From the NCBI RefSeq assembly GCF_963422335.1, contig NZ_OY729424.1:1054001-1118000 (forward strand): DNA of 64,000 nt. Reading direction: 5' to 3'. Both the position numbers and the translations under genes were made by a program. Under the pieces are notes generated by a model that saw nothing but the letters and a program-made list of their open reading frames with translations, searched no databases and had not been told where the DNA came from. Of the stretch, positions 1 to 9,033 are shown one piece after another (position 1 is the first letter of the stretch; each line of letters opens with the position of its first letter). Source of the DNA: an uncultured Roseateles sp. (GTDB lineage: Bacteria; Pseudomonadota; Gammaproteobacteria; Burkholderiales; Burkholderiaceae_C).

Positions 1-286
1 TTTCGATGACCTCGGCCAGCAGCGAGCGCTTCCAGGGCCAGCGGCCCAGCTGAGCCAAGGACCGCTCGTCGATGTCCAGTATCACGATGCGTGGGTCGGC
101 TGTGGCCGGGGCGAACAGGCGCAGCCGGGCGTCATACAGCTGCAGCTCCAGCCGCGCCAGGCCGGGCAGCTGCAGATGCTGGGTGGCGTGGGCCAGCATC
201 AGCCCCACCAGACCCAGGCCGGCCAGCCAACGCAGCAGCGCCGGCCAGGCGGCCAACCAGCGCTCAGCGAAGCTTGATCTCGACAC
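1..286 (-). CDS. CHASE2-domain sensor protein, N-terminal fragment cut by window edge
   Basis: Only the N-terminus is present; the gene runs off the left edge. The reverse translation gives a hydrophobic helix (WPALLRWLAGLGLVGLMLAH), then a CHASE2-like stretch (LELQLYDARLRL, then RIVILDIDERSLAQLGRWPW). CHASE2 is an extracytoplasmic sensory domain usually joined to an adenylate/guanylate cyclase, kinase or GGDEF output, which is not visible here. The start is uncertain: an in-frame GTG at 286 overlaps the upstream OmpA gene by 23 bases, and a TTG at 256 is the alternative. A FecR protein followed by a CHASE2 cyclase is a known operon type, and the FecR and OmpA-like genes sit immediately upstream on the same strand. 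Confidence 0.8.
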   Translation of the reverse strand, partial: MSRSSFAERWLAAWPALLRWLAGLGLVGLMLAHATQHLQLPGLARLELQLYDARLRLFAPATADPRIVILDIDERSLAQLGRWPWKRSLLAEVIE

Positions 287-857
287 GGCGGTTGCGCGCT
301 TCGGCCACCTCATCGGCGGTGGGCACCAACGGCTCGCGCTCGCCCCGGCCGGCGACGCTGATCAGCTCGCGTGCCACGCCCAGGGCCACCAGCAGTTCGC
401 GCACCGCCTGCGCCCGTGCCAGCGACAGCCGGTCGTTGGCCTCGGACCCACCCACGCGGTCGGTGTGGCCGGTCACCATCAGCTCGCCCGCCGCCTGGGC
501 GGCCAGCGCCGCGCGCACCTCGGCCAGCACCGGGGCCGTCTCGGGCGTCAGCCCGTCGGCGTTGCTGCGGAAGTTGACGGTGAAGCTGCGCGGGCGCGGC
601 GGCTGCATGGCCAGCAGAGGACCGTAGGCACGCTGCACCGCCTCGGCACTGCTCAGGCCGGAGCGCAGCTGCCCGCCCGCCACCTCGGCCTGGGCATAGG
701 CCTGATTCAGCAGCAGCGGCGCGCGTGCCCCCTCCTGCGGCTGCACCAGCAGGGCGCCGCTGCGGCCCTCGGCGCCGGGCAGCAGGATCACCCGCTCGGG
801 CGGCTTGGCGCAGGCGCTGAGCAGGGCGACCAGCGCCAGTGTCGCCAGGCGGCTCAT
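264..857 (-). CDS. OmpA-family lipoprotein
   Basis: 197 residues. The N-terminus is a lipoprotein signal with lipobox LSAC near residue 16. The C-terminal half is an OmpA/MotB peptidoglycan-binding domain, shown by GHTDRVGGSEANDRLSLARA and the closing NRRVEIKLR. It probably anchors in the outer membrane and binds peptidoglycan. Its ATG overlaps the FecR gene stop by 4 bases (854-857), so the two are translationally coupled. The CHASE2 gene starts at or inside its 3' end. The middle region (residues 30-90) has no motif I recognise. The role in the FecR/CHASE2 system is inferred from gene order only. Confidence 0.88.
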   Translation of the reverse strand: MSRLATLALVALLSACAKPPERVILLPGAEGRSGALLVQPQEGARAPLLLNQAYAQAEVAGGQLRSGLSSAEAVQRAYGPLLAMQPPRPRSFTVNFRSNADGLTPETAPVLAEVRAALAAQAAGELMVTGHTDRVGGSEANDRLSLARAQAVRELLVALGVARELISVAGRGEREPLVPTADEVAEARNRRVEIKLR

Positions 858-1297
858 TCCCGGCCCTCCGGCACGTCCACCACGAACTCGGTGCCGCGCA
901 CGCCCAGCACCACGCTGGGGGTCTTGAAGTTGACCTTCTCGGGCGTCTTCTTGGCGATCAGCCCCGTCACCACATGCAGGCTGCCCTTGGACAGCGTGGC
1001 CAGCATGCCGCCCTCGTGGGTGGTGGTGTTGAATTGGAAGTCGTTGATCAGCAGCTGGCTGTCGTGGCCGGCGGTGAGCAGGCTGTCATCGGCCAGGGTG
1101 ACGCCGGCCATGCCGTCGGCCCCGGTGCGCAGCCGGTCACCGACCTGCAGCGCCATGCCGGGCAGTGCGGCCAGGCTCTGGCCGGCGCGGTCAACCCAGA
1201 CGCTGCCGCTGATACGCTTGACCCGGCCGACCGGCTCGGCCGCCTGGGCGCCCAGGCTGGTCAGCAGGGCCATCAAGGCGCAGGAAAGTACTCTCAT
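854..1297 (-). CDS. FecR-domain periplasmic protein
   Basis: 147 residues with a cleavable signal peptide (LSCALMALLTSLGAQA). The mature part is a FecR-like beta domain, with GDRLRTGADGMAGVTLADDS and the characteristic VVLGVRGTEFVVDV near the C-terminus. There is no N-terminal anti-sigma domain or membrane helix, so this is the soluble periplasmic FecR type rather than a sigma-factor partner. It is first in a three-gene minus-strand operon with the OmpA lipoprotein and the CHASE2 sensor. It probably supplies an extracytoplasmic ligand or structural signal to the sensor (inference). Confidence 0.88.
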   Translation of the reverse strand: MRVLSCALMALLTSLGAQAAEPVGRVKRISGSVWVDRAGQSLAALPGMALQVGDRLRTGADGMAGVTLADDSLLTAGHDSQLLINDFQFNTTTHEGGMLATLSKGSLHVVTGLIAKKTPEKVNFKTPSVVLGVRGTEFVVDVPEGRE

Positions 1298-1372
1298 CGG
1301 CAGGGCCTGGATCAGCGAAAACCCGCAGTCTAAACCTGTCCTTGCGCGCCGCCAGACAAGACATGGCCCCGC

Positions 1373-2005
1373 TCAGAAGCGGCGCGGAGCGTCGCCCGGC
1401 TGCCAAGGCGGCAACTTCTGCATCACCGACCCGTACAGCGGCGAGGCTGCCAGACGCTCCAGCCAGGCGTGCAGCCGCGCAAAGCCGCCGGCGAACCAGT
1501 CCGCATCGACCTGGGCGAACTGGCGCACAAAGGGAAACAGCGCCACGTCGGCCAGCGCCGGCGCCTCGCCCAGCAGCCAGGGCCGGGTGGCCAGCAGAGC
1601 CTCCAGCGGCGCGATCTGCAGGCCCACGGCCTGCTCGCGGTGCTCGCGCTGCGAGGCCTGCGGATGCCGCTCGGGGTATTTGTAGGCATCCAGCGCGGCC
1701 TTGAAGGGTCCGTCGTTGATCGCGATCAGCCGCCGTCCCAGGGGCGCATCGCCCTGGCTCAACCAGCCCTCCGGGTCGTGCCGGGCCAGTGCCCACAGCA
1801 TGATGTCCAGGCTCTCATCCAGCACCGGCCCCTCGGGCAGCACCAGCACCGGCACGGTGGCCTTGGGCGAGACCGCGCGCAGCGCCGCCGGCTTGTCCTT
1901 CAGCAGCACCTCGCGGATCTCCAGGGCCACGCCGGCCGCGCGCAGCGCCAGGCGGGCGCGCATGGCGTAAGGGCAGCGGCGAAAGGAATAGAGGATGGGC
2001 AGCAT
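1373..2005 (-). CDS. Glutathione S-transferase family protein
   Basis: 210 residues. The N-terminal thioredoxin fold carries YSFRRCPYAMRARLAL, where the CPYxMR motif supplies the likely catalytic cysteine, and ATVPVLVLPEGPVLDES, the cis-proline and glutathione-binding segment. The C-terminal helical domain contains RPWLLGEAPALADVALFPFV. The cysteine active site resembles omega/GrxB-like or beta-class enzymes. The ATG at 2005 is the first one that keeps the domain intact; the frame is open further upstream but encodes nothing GST-like. The gene is divergent from the LysR gene, 48 bases away. The substrate cannot be told. Confidence 0.88.
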   Translation of the reverse strand: MLPILYSFRRCPYAMRARLALRAAGVALEIREVLLKDKPAALRAVSPKATVPVLVLPEGPVLDESLDIMLWALARHDPEGWLSQGDAPLGRRLIAINDGPFKAALDAYKYPERHPQASQREHREQAVGLQIAPLEALLATRPWLLGEAPALADVALFPFVRQFAQVDADWFAGGFARLHAWLERLAASPLYGSVMQKLPPWQPGDAPRRF

Positions 2006-2053
2006 GGCGGCCGAGTGTGCCACCGGTGCCGCCCATCGCTTACCCTTGCAGGC

Positions 2054-2980
2054 ATGGAACTCCGACAGCTGCGCTACTTCGTCCGGGTCGTCGAGCTCGG
2101 CAGCTTCAGCCAGGCGGCGGCCTCGCTGGGCGTCGTCACCTCGGCACTGAGCCAGCAGGTCAGCAAGCTCGAGGGCGAGTTGAGCACGCGGTTGCTGCAG
2201 CGGGTCTCTACCGGGGTGCGGCCCACCGATGCCGGCCTGGCCTTCTGGCGCCAGGCCCAGCTGGCCCTGCGCCATGCCGACGACGCGGTGCTGGCGGCGC
2301 AGACGGCGCGGCTCTCGGGCCATGTCAGCGTCGGCCTGCCGCCCAGCACGGCCAGCGTGTTCGGCCTGCCGCTGATGCAGGCAATGCGCGAGCGCTATCC
2401 CGAGTTGCGGCTGCATCTGGTCGAGAGCCTGTCGGGCCATCTGGCGCAGATGCTGAATGCCCGCCAGCTGGACCTGGCCGTGCTGTTCCAGGTCGATGCC
2501 GCACGGCGCTGGAGCGTCCAGCCTCTGCTCGAGGAGCGGCTGTTCGTGATCGGCGAGCGCTCGCTGGCGGGCCTGCCAGGTGGCCGCAGCGCCCGCCTGG
2601 CCAGCCTGACCGAGCTGCCGCTGGTGCTGCCCAGCGCGCCGCACAATTTGCGCAGCGTCGTCGATGCGGCCTTCGTGCGCGCCAAATGCCTGCCCAGGGT
2701 GGTGATCGAGATCGACGGACTGGCCCTGCTGATGGACGCGGTGGCCGCGGGCCTGGGTGCCACCATACAGCCCGGCGCGGCGGTGTCGCGCCTGCGCCGC
2801 GAGGACCTGGCCCTGATTCCGGTCAGCGATGCCCATGCGCGCCGGCCCAATCTGCTGGTCAGCCTGTCGGACGACGAGCTCTCGCCGGCCGCGCTGGCGG
2901 CCCGCGTGGTGATGAGCGATGTGGCGCGCCAGCTGGTAGAGCAGGGGCGCTGGGCCGGGGCCAGCCTTCACGAATCCTGA
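2054..2980 (+). CDS. LysR-family regulator of the tcuAB operon (TcuR-like)
   Basis: 308 residues. The N-terminal winged helix-turn-helix runs MELRQLRYFVRVVELGSFSQ to LSQQVSKLEGELSTRLLQR, and an effector-binding domain with PELRLHLVES and RQLDLAVLF follows. The gene lies 77 bases upstream of the FAD dehydrogenase tcuA on the same strand, matching the tcuRABC arrangement known from Salmonella, where TcuR activates tricarballylate genes. Tricarballylate, citrate or another tricarboxylate as inducer is inference. The start ATG at 2054 is fixed by the conserved MELRQLRYF beginning. It also shares a 48-base divergent intergenic region with the glutathione transferase gene. Confidence 0.88.
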   Translation: MELRQLRYFVRVVELGSFSQAAASLGVVTSALSQQVSKLEGELSTRLLQRVSTGVRPTDAGLAFWRQAQLALRHADDAVLAAQTARLSGHVSVGLPPSTASVFGLPLMQAMRERYPELRLHLVESLSGHLAQMLNARQLDLAVLFQVDAARRWSVQPLLEERLFVIGERSLAGLPGGRSARLASLTELPLVLPSAPHNLRSVVDAAFVRAKCLPRVVIEIDGLALLMDAVAAGLGATIQPGAAVSRLRREDLALIPVSDAHARRPNLLVSLSDDELSPAALAARVVMSDVARQLVEQGRWAGASLHES

Positions 2981-3057
2981 AACCCCCATGCCTGTCGCCT
3001 GCTGGCGGCGGCGGGGCTTGAAGCCTAGGATCCCTTCTACTTCGAGGGAGGTGAAGC

Positions 3058-4461
3058 GTGATCGACGTGCTGGTGATTGGTGGTGGCAATGCGGCCCTGT
3101 GCGCGGCGCTGATGGCGCGCGAGGCCGGCGCCAGCGTGTTGCTGCTGGAGGCCTCGCCCCAGGCCTGGCGCGGCGGCAACTCGCAGCACACGCGCAATCT
3201 GCGCTGCATGCATGACGCACCGCAGGACGTGCTGGTCGAGGCCTATACCGAAGAGGAGTACTGGCAGGATCTGTTGAAGGTCACCGGCGGCGCCACCAAC
3301 GAGGCGCTGGCGCGGCTGGTGATACGCGAGTCCTCGACCTGCAGGCCCTGGATGCGCAGCCATGGCGTGCACTTCCAGCCCTCGCTGTCGGGTGCGCTGC
3401 ACACCGCGCGCACCAATGCCTTTTTCATGGGCGGCGGCAAGGCGCTCGTCAATGCCTACTACCGCAGCGCCGAGCGGCTGGGCGTGCAGGTGCGCTACGA
3501 AGCGCCGGTCGATAGCCTGGAGCTGGACGAGGGCCGCTTCGTCGCGGCCTGGGTCGGCAGTGAACGGATAGCAGCCCGCAGCTGCGTGCTGGCCGCCGGC
3601 GGCTTCGAATCGAACCGCGAATGGCTGCGCGAGGCCTGGGGCGTCAATGAGTGCGGCGAGCACCCGGCCGACAACTTCCTGATACGCGGTACCCGCTTCA
3701 ACACCGGCACGCTGCTGCGCTTCATGCAGGGCGCGGGCGCCGACATGATCGGCGACGCGACGCAGGCGCATATGGTGGCCATCGACGCGCGCGCGCCGCT
3801 GTATGACGGCGGCATCTGCACCCGCATCGATTGCGTGTCGCTGGGCGTGGTGGTCAATCGCGAGGCCCGGCGCTTCTACGACGAGGGCGAAGACTTCTGG
3901 CCCAAGCGCTATGCGATCTGGGGCCGGCTGGTGGCCCAGCAGCCGGGCCAGGTGGCCTGGTCCATCATCGATGCCAAGGCGGTGGGCCGCTTCATGCCAC
4001 CGGTGTTCCCGGGCACGCAGGCTGATTCGCTGCACGAGCTTGCCGTGCTGCTGGGCCTGGACCCGGCGGCCTTTGTGCAGACGCTGGAGCGCTACAACGC
4101 CGCCTGCCGCACCGGCAGCTTCGATCACACGGCGCTGGACAACTGCCGCACCGAGGGCCTGGCGCCGGCCAAGACGCACTGGGCCCGGCCGCTGGACACA
4201 CCACCGTTCTACGGCTATGCGCTGCGCCCCGGCGTGACCTTCACCTACCTCGGCCTGAAGGTCGATGCGCGCGCCGCCGTGCACTTTGGCGGGCGTGCCA
4301 GCGACAACCTGTTCGTCGCCGGCGAGATGATGGCCGGCAATGTGCTGGGCAAGGGCTACACGGCCGGTGTGGGCATGTCGATAGGCACGGCCTTCGGCCG
4401 CATTGCCGGCACCCAGGCGGCAGGTGCCGCGATCAAGGAGCGCGACCATGCAGCAGCTTGA
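3058..4461 (+). CDS. tcuA: FAD-dependent tricarballylate dehydrogenase-like protein
   Basis: 467 residues starting at GTG 3058, with a strong Shine-Dalgarno (GAGGGAGGTG) just upstream. The N-terminal FAD Rossmann motif is DVLVIGGGNAALCAALMARE. The C-terminal flavoprotein motif is NLFVAGEMMAGNVLGKGYTAG, typical of the fumarate reductase/succinate dehydrogenase flavoprotein superfamily. It is expected to oxidise tricarballylate to cis-aconitate, passing electrons to TcuB. The stop overlaps the tcuB start by 14 bases, so the two are coupled. The TcuA assignment rests on family resemblance and on the adjacent TcuB-like protein. Confidence 0.88.
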   Translation: MIDVLVIGGGNAALCAALMAREAGASVLLLEASPQAWRGGNSQHTRNLRCMHDAPQDVLVEAYTEEEYWQDLLKVTGGATNEALARLVIRESSTCRPWMRSHGVHFQPSLSGALHTARTNAFFMGGGKALVNAYYRSAERLGVQVRYEAPVDSLELDEGRFVAAWVGSERIAARSCVLAAGGFESNREWLREAWGVNECGEHPADNFLIRGTRFNTGTLLRFMQGAGADMIGDATQAHMVAIDARAPLYDGGICTRIDCVSLGVVVNREARRFYDEGEDFWPKRYAIWGRLVAQQPGQVAWSIIDAKAVGRFMPPVFPGTQADSLHELAVLLGLDPAAFVQTLERYNAACRTGSFDHTALDNCRTEGLAPAKTHWARPLDTPPFYGYALRPGVTFTYLGLKVDARAAVHFGGRASDNLFVAGEMMAGNVLGKGYTAGVGMSIGTAFGRIAGTQAAGAAIKERDHAAA

Positions 4462-5620
4462 AGCGCTGACACGCGAGGCCTCCGCGCTTGCCCAGGGCCG
4501 GGTGATACCGATACGCGCGCTGACCGCCGACGAGGCCGAGGTCGGCCGCCAGCTGCAGATCTGCAATGCCTGCCGCTACTGCGAAGGCTTTTGCGCGGTG
4601 TTCCCGGCGATGACACGCCGGCTCGAATTCGCCAAGGCCGACATCCACCTGCTGGCCAATCTCTGCCACAACTGCGGCGCCTGCCTGCACGCCTGCCAGT
4701 ACGCGCCGCCGCACGAGTTTGCCGTCAACGTGCCCCAGGCGATGGCCCAGGTGCGGCTGCAGACCTATGTCGACTACGCCTGGCCGCCGGCGCTGGGCAA
4801 GCTCTACCAGCGGCAAGGCCTGACCCTGAGCGTGGCACTGGCCGCTGCGCTGAGCCTGTTCCTGGCCTTGGCCGCCACGCTGCAGGGCGGGCCGTGGCAG
4901 GCGCCGCTGTCGGGTGGTTTCTACGCGATCTTTCCGCATAACTTGATGGTCGGCCTGTTCGCGCCTATCTTCCTGTTCGCCATGCTGGCGCTGGGCATCG
5001 GTGCGCGCCAGTTCTGGAGGTCTGAATCGCCCGGGCCGGTGTCGGGTGCCGCTGCGGGCGAGGCCACTCACGACGTGCTGAGCCTCAGGCACTTGGGCGG
5101 CGGCCATGGCCAGGGCTGCAACAACGAGGACGATGCCTTCAGCCTCTTGCGCCGGCGCTTCCACCACCTGACCTTCTACGGCTTCATGCTGTGCTTTGCC
5201 GCCACCAGCGTGGCCTCGCTGTACCACTATCTGCTCGGCTGGCAGGCGCCCTATGGCTACACCAGCCTGCCCAAGCTGCTGGGCATCAGCGGCGGGCTGT
5301 CGCTGGTGGCCGGCACCCTGGGCCTGTTCTGGCTGAATCTGCGCCGCCACCCGCTGCAGCAGGACCCGGCGCAGCGGCCCATGGATCGCGGCTTCATGGC
5401 GCTGTTGCTGCTCACCGCCGCCAGCGGCCTTGCCCTGATGCTGCTGCGCCAGACCTCGGCGCTCGGCCTCGCGTTGTGCCTGCATCTCGGCGCCGTGATG
5501 GCCTTGTTCGCCACCCTGCCCTACGGCAAGTTCGCCCATGGCATCTATCGCAGTGCGGCGCTGCTGAAATGGGCGATCGAGAAGCGCCAGCCGAGTCGAT
5601 TGCAACTCAAAGACGACTGA
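4448..5620 (+). CDS. tcuB: TcuB/CitB-like iron-sulfur membrane electron-transfer protein
   Basis: 390 residues. Two ferredoxin-type cysteine clusters lie near the N-terminus: CNACRYCEGFC at about residue 38 and CHNCGACLHACQYAPPHEF at about 75. About six hydrophobic helices follow, with conserved histidines (RRRFHHLTFYG, HYLLGW). The protein is thought to re-oxidise the reduced FAD of TcuA and pass electrons to the quinone pool. ATG 4448 was chosen because it gives the conserved length; the frame is open 45 bases further upstream inside tcuA. It is followed 19 bases later by the Bug receptor gene. Confidence 0.9.
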   Translation: MQQLEALTREASALAQGRVIPIRALTADEAEVGRQLQICNACRYCEGFCAVFPAMTRRLEFAKADIHLLANLCHNCGACLHACQYAPPHEFAVNVPQAMAQVRLQTYVDYAWPPALGKLYQRQGLTLSVALAAALSLFLALAATLQGGPWQAPLSGGFYAIFPHNLMVGLFAPIFLFAMLALGIGARQFWRSESPGPVSGAAAGEATHDVLSLRHLGGGHGQGCNNEDDAFSLLRRRFHHLTFYGFMLCFAATSVASLYHYLLGWQAPYGYTSLPKLLGISGGLSLVAGTLGLFWLNLRRHPLQQDPAQRPMDRGFMALLLLTAASGLALMLLRQTSALGLALCLHLGAVMALFATLPYGKFAHGIYRSAALLKWAIEKRQPSRLQLKDD

Positions 5621-5639
5621 ACACTCCAGGAGACATCAC

Positions 5640-6602
5640 ATGCAAAGAAGAACATGGTTGCTGACCACTCTCGCCCTGTGGGCCGTTGTCCCCGCGCAGG
5701 CCCAGGAACTGCCCAAGAAGACGCTGACCGTGGTGGTCGGCTTCGCCGCCGGCGGCGCCACCGATGCGGCCGCGCGCATCATCGCCAAGAAGCTGCAGGA
5801 CAATCTGGGCCAGACCGTGGTGGTGGAAAACCGCGCCGGCGCGGGCGGCAATATCGCCCACCAGTATCTGGCCGCGGCGCCGGCCGACGGCTCGGTCATC
5901 CTGCTGGGCTCGATAGGCCCGCTGACGATTGCGCCGCACATGATGAAGGTCGGCTACGACCCGCAGAAGGACCTGGCGCCGCTGACCATGGGCGTGAGCT
6001 TCCCCAATGTGCTGGTCGTGCACCCGGGCACCGGCATCAAGACCTTTGCCGACTTCATTGCCAAGGCCAAGGCCAAGCCGGGTTCGCTGGACTTTGCCTC
6101 CACCGGCGCCGGCTCGGCCTCGCACCTGGCCGGCGAGTTGCTGAACCAGCGCGCCGGCATCGACACCATCCACATCCCCTACAAGGGCGGGGCCCCGGCC
6201 CTGCAGGACCTGCTCGGCGGCCGGGTGACGGCCTATTACGCCGCGCCGCCGACGGCTCTGCCGCATATCGAGGCCGGCAAGCTGATCCCGATTGCCACCA
6301 CCGGCCTGACCCGACCGGCCTATATGCCCAATGTGCCGACGATTGCCGAATCGGGCTATCCGGGCTTCAACGCGAGCAACTGGTACGCCTTCGTCGCGCC
6401 GGGCAAGACGCCGGTGGCGATCCTGGAGCGCTGGAACCGGGAGCTGGTCAAGGTGCTGACCACGCCCGAGGTGCGCGAGGACCTGCTCAAGCATGGCCTG
6501 ACCCCGGCGCCCGGTACGCGCGAGGAGCTGGCCAACTATATCGACAGCGAGAGCAAGACCTGGGGCAAGCTGGTGCGGGACAGGAAGATCACTCCGGAGT
6601 GA
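5640..6602 (+). CDS. Bug-family tripartite tricarboxylate receptor (periplasmic)
   Basis: 320 residues with a signal peptide (MQRRTWLLTTLALWAVVPAQAQ) and the Bug/TctC fold. Landmarks are LTVVVGFAAGGATDAAARI, VVVENRAGAGGNIA, FPNVLVVHPGTGIKTFADF and VPTIAESGYPGF. A Shine-Dalgarno (CAGGAGACATC) precedes the ATG. Bug proteins bind small dicarboxylates and tricarboxylates for TctAB membrane permeases. No tctA or tctB is nearby, so it either works with a permease elsewhere or acts as an orphan sensor, as is common in Burkholderiales. It is the last gene of the tcu operon. Its end overlaps the convergent c-di-GMP gene by 14 bases. Confidence 0.92.
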   Translation: MQRRTWLLTTLALWAVVPAQAQELPKKTLTVVVGFAAGGATDAAARIIAKKLQDNLGQTVVVENRAGAGGNIAHQYLAAAPADGSVILLGSIGPLTIAPHMMKVGYDPQKDLAPLTMGVSFPNVLVVHPGTGIKTFADFIAKAKAKPGSLDFASTGAGSASHLAGELLNQRAGIDTIHIPYKGGAPALQDLLGGRVTAYYAAPPTALPHIEAGKLIPIATTGLTRPAYMPNVPTIAESGYPGFNASNWYAFVAPGKTPVAILERWNRELVKVLTTPEVREDLLKHGLTPAPGTREELANYIDSESKTWGKLVRDRKITPE

Positions 6603-9033
6603 GTTGGGCTGTTTCGGCGATGACGGGGCCCGGCATGCGGCCCAGGCGCATCAGCTCGCGCCAATGCCCGGGCAGCTCCGGCCGGCCGAACAGATAGCCC
6701 TGCAGGCCATGCACGCCCAGTGCCTGCAGAAAGACCAGCTGCTGGCCCGACTCGACGCCCTCGGCCACCACGCGCAGGTGCAGGCTGTGGGCCAGCGACA
6801 CGACCGAGCGCACGACCCGCTCGCGGCGCAGATCGCCGGGCAGCTGGCGCAGGAAGGAGCGGTCGATCTTCAGCACGTCGATAGGCAGATCCACCAGCTT
6901 GGCCAGCGAGGAGTAGCCGGTGCCGAAGTCGTCGATGGCGATGGTGAAGCCGGCCTCGTGCAGGCGCTGCAGCTGCTGCAAGGCCAGCGCGGGCTGGCGG
7001 GTCAGTGCCGATTCGGTGACCTCCAGTTCGAGCTGCGAGGCCGTCACGCCGTGGCGGGCCAGTGCGGCAGACAGCATGTCGAACAGATCGCCACGCTCCA
7101 GGTCGTGGGCCGACAGATTGACGGCCACGTGGTAGGGCCGGTCGGGCGCCGCGGTGCCGGCTTCGGCCCGCCAGCGGCCCATCTGGGCGCAGGCGGCCTC
7201 GACCACCCAGTCAGTGATGCCGCCGACCAGGCCGCAGGCCTCGGCCACCGGAATGAACTCGACCGGCGAGACGGCGCTCAGCGCCGGGCTGATCCAGCGC
7301 ACCAAGGCCTCGAAGCCGAGCAGGCTGCCGTCCGGCCGCAGCTTGGGCTGGTAGAGCAGGTGCAACTGCCCGTCGCTGAGGGCCTGGGGCAGCTCGGCCT
7401 CGATGGCCATGCCACGCTCCACGGCGCGGGCGGTGGTGGCATCGAAAACGCCGAAGCCGTTGAATTCCTGGCGCCAGCGTGGGTCCTGCCCCATGTCGAG
7501 CGCGAGCTCGCAGCAGCGCAGCAGCTCGGCGCCATCCACCGCGCCGGGCCGGCGCGTCAGCAGCTCACGCACCGCGACCAGGCCGAACACCAGGTCCAGC
7601 ACCACCGGCTGTGTAGCAGCCATTGCCTGCACGGGCAGCGAGGCACACAGGCGGCGCATCTGCGCCAGCGTTTCGTCCGCATCGCTGCCGGTGGGCAGCT
7701 GCAGCGCGATCACCGAGCCGCGCACCCGCGCCACCTCGGCCGCGGCGGGCAGGGCGACCCGCAGATCGCGCACAAAGCGCTGCAGCAGCTCGTCGCAGGC
7801 GCTGACGCCGTAGCGGGCGTTGAGCTGGCGCAGATTGGCAATGCGCAGGGTCAGCAGCGCGACGGCCGGCCCGGCAGTGCCTTGCGCGCACAGGGCGTCG
7901 AGCTGCTGGATGCAGCGGCTGCGGTTGGGCAGGCCGGTCAGCGGATCGTGCCAGGTGGCCCGTGCCTCACGCAGCACCGATTCGGCCAGGTGGGCCTGCA
8001 TGCGGCGCAGCTCGGTCACATCGTCGAAGCCATAGGCCCGCAGGCGCCGGCCTATGCTGTGGGCCGAGCGCAGCTCGACCTCGCGTGGGCCGGCGCCGGC
8101 CTGAAGGCACCAGCGCAGGCCGGCCTCGGGCCGCCAGGCGCGTGGTTCGCCATCGGGGGCGGTCAGCAATTCGCTCAGCGGCAGGCCGTGCAGCGCTGTT
8201 TCTTCGTCCAGCCCGCACAGCTGCAGAAACGGCTGATTGGCGCGCAGCACCTCGTTGGCCGGGCCGCACACCAGGGTGGGCGCGCTGCCGGCCTGGAACA
8301 CCTGCTCGCTGAGCTCGCGCGAACCGCGCAGCCGGTGCTGGATCGAGCGCATGCCGTCGACCAGACGGAACACCGCCAGCGGCAGGCACAGATTGAAGAA
8401 CATGAACAGCGCCGCATGCACATAGAACAGCGACTGCGGCAGGCGCACGTCCTGCTGCGGCAGCTGCGGCGCCTGGTAGCCGCTCACCGCCAGCGCAAAG
8501 CACACCGAGTTGAGCACCATCAGGGCCAGCGCCAGGCGCCAGTTGATCAGCAGGCCGGCCACCAGCGGCGTGGTGTAGCTGAGCACATAGCCCAGCCGCG
8601 ACAGCTCGGGCTGCTGGCCGGTCGAGACGGTGATGGCCAGCGCCGCGGCGTACACGGCGCCCAGCAGCAGGATGGCGCCGGCATGGCTGTTGCGCCGGGC
8701 CTGCCGGATGGCTGCCCCGAGCAGGCCCAGGACCACCACCACGATCACCACCGCCCAGGGCTTGCCGCGCAGCACGGCCATCACCGCGCTGTGCAGGCCC
8801 ACCACGGCGGCGAGCACCACGCTGGCCAGCAGCATCACCCGCAGCGCGCTGAGCTGGATGTCGGCGGTGGAGGCGACGCCTCTACCCAGCCGGTCGCGTG
8901 GCCGGTCCCAGGAACGGCTGGCCCGCCAGGGTGAGCGCAGGTCGCCGGCTGCGGGCCGGCCACTGCCGCCGCCCGGCTCGGCCAGTACCCAGACGCGCAA
9001 ACGGAGCAGCAATGAAGTCAGCAGTTCGGTCAT
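6589..9033 (-). CDS. Membrane PAS-GGDEF-EAL protein, probable c-di-GMP phosphodiesterase
   Basis: 814 residues from ATG 9033 (a GTG at 9057 would add 8). The order is about six membrane helices (about 60-230), a PAS-like region (about 240-340), a GGDEF domain (about 360-520) and an EAL domain (about 545-790). The GGDEF start DPLTGLPNR is present, but the catalytic GGDEF loop is replaced by RVRGSVIALQL, so diguanylate cyclase activity is unlikely. The EAL domain keeps FEALVRW, DDFGTGYSSLAKL, LKIDRSFL and VAEGVES, so it probably hydrolyses c-di-GMP. The gene stands alone and is convergent with the tcu operon. Confidence 0.92.
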   Translation of the reverse strand: MTELLTSLLLRLRVWVLAEPGGGSGRPAAGDLRSPWRASRSWDRPRDRLGRGVASTADIQLSALRVMLLASVVLAAVVGLHSAVMAVLRGKPWAVVIVVVVLGLLGAAIRQARRNSHAGAILLLGAVYAAALAITVSTGQQPELSRLGYVLSYTTPLVAGLLINWRLALALMVLNSVCFALAVSGYQAPQLPQQDVRLPQSLFYVHAALFMFFNLCLPLAVFRLVDGMRSIQHRLRGSRELSEQVFQAGSAPTLVCGPANEVLRANQPFLQLCGLDEETALHGLPLSELLTAPDGEPRAWRPEAGLRWCLQAGAGPREVELRSAHSIGRRLRAYGFDDVTELRRMQAHLAESVLREARATWHDPLTGLPNRSRCIQQLDALCAQGTAGPAVALLTLRIANLRQLNARYGVSACDELLQRFVRDLRVALPAAAEVARVRGSVIALQLPTGSDADETLAQMRRLCASLPVQAMAATQPVVLDLVFGLVAVRELLTRRPGAVDGAELLRCCELALDMGQDPRWRQEFNGFGVFDATTARAVERGMAIEAELPQALSDGQLHLLYQPKLRPDGSLLGFEALVRWISPALSAVSPVEFIPVAEACGLVGGITDWVVEAACAQMGRWRAEAGTAAPDRPYHVAVNLSAHDLERGDLFDMLSAALARHGVTASQLELEVTESALTRQPALALQQLQRLHEAGFTIAIDDFGTGYSSLAKLVDLPIDVLKIDRSFLRQLPGDLRRERVVRSVVSLAHSLHLRVVAEGVESGQQLVFLQALGVHGLQGYLFGRPELPGHWRELMRLGRMPGPVIAETAQLTPE

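Noticed and set aside
6604..8934. 776-codon plus-strand frame opposite the GGDEF-EAL gene
   Set aside because: Composition (Gln/His/Ala/Gly repeats) is that of an antisense shadow in high-GC DNA, while the minus strand encodes clear domains.
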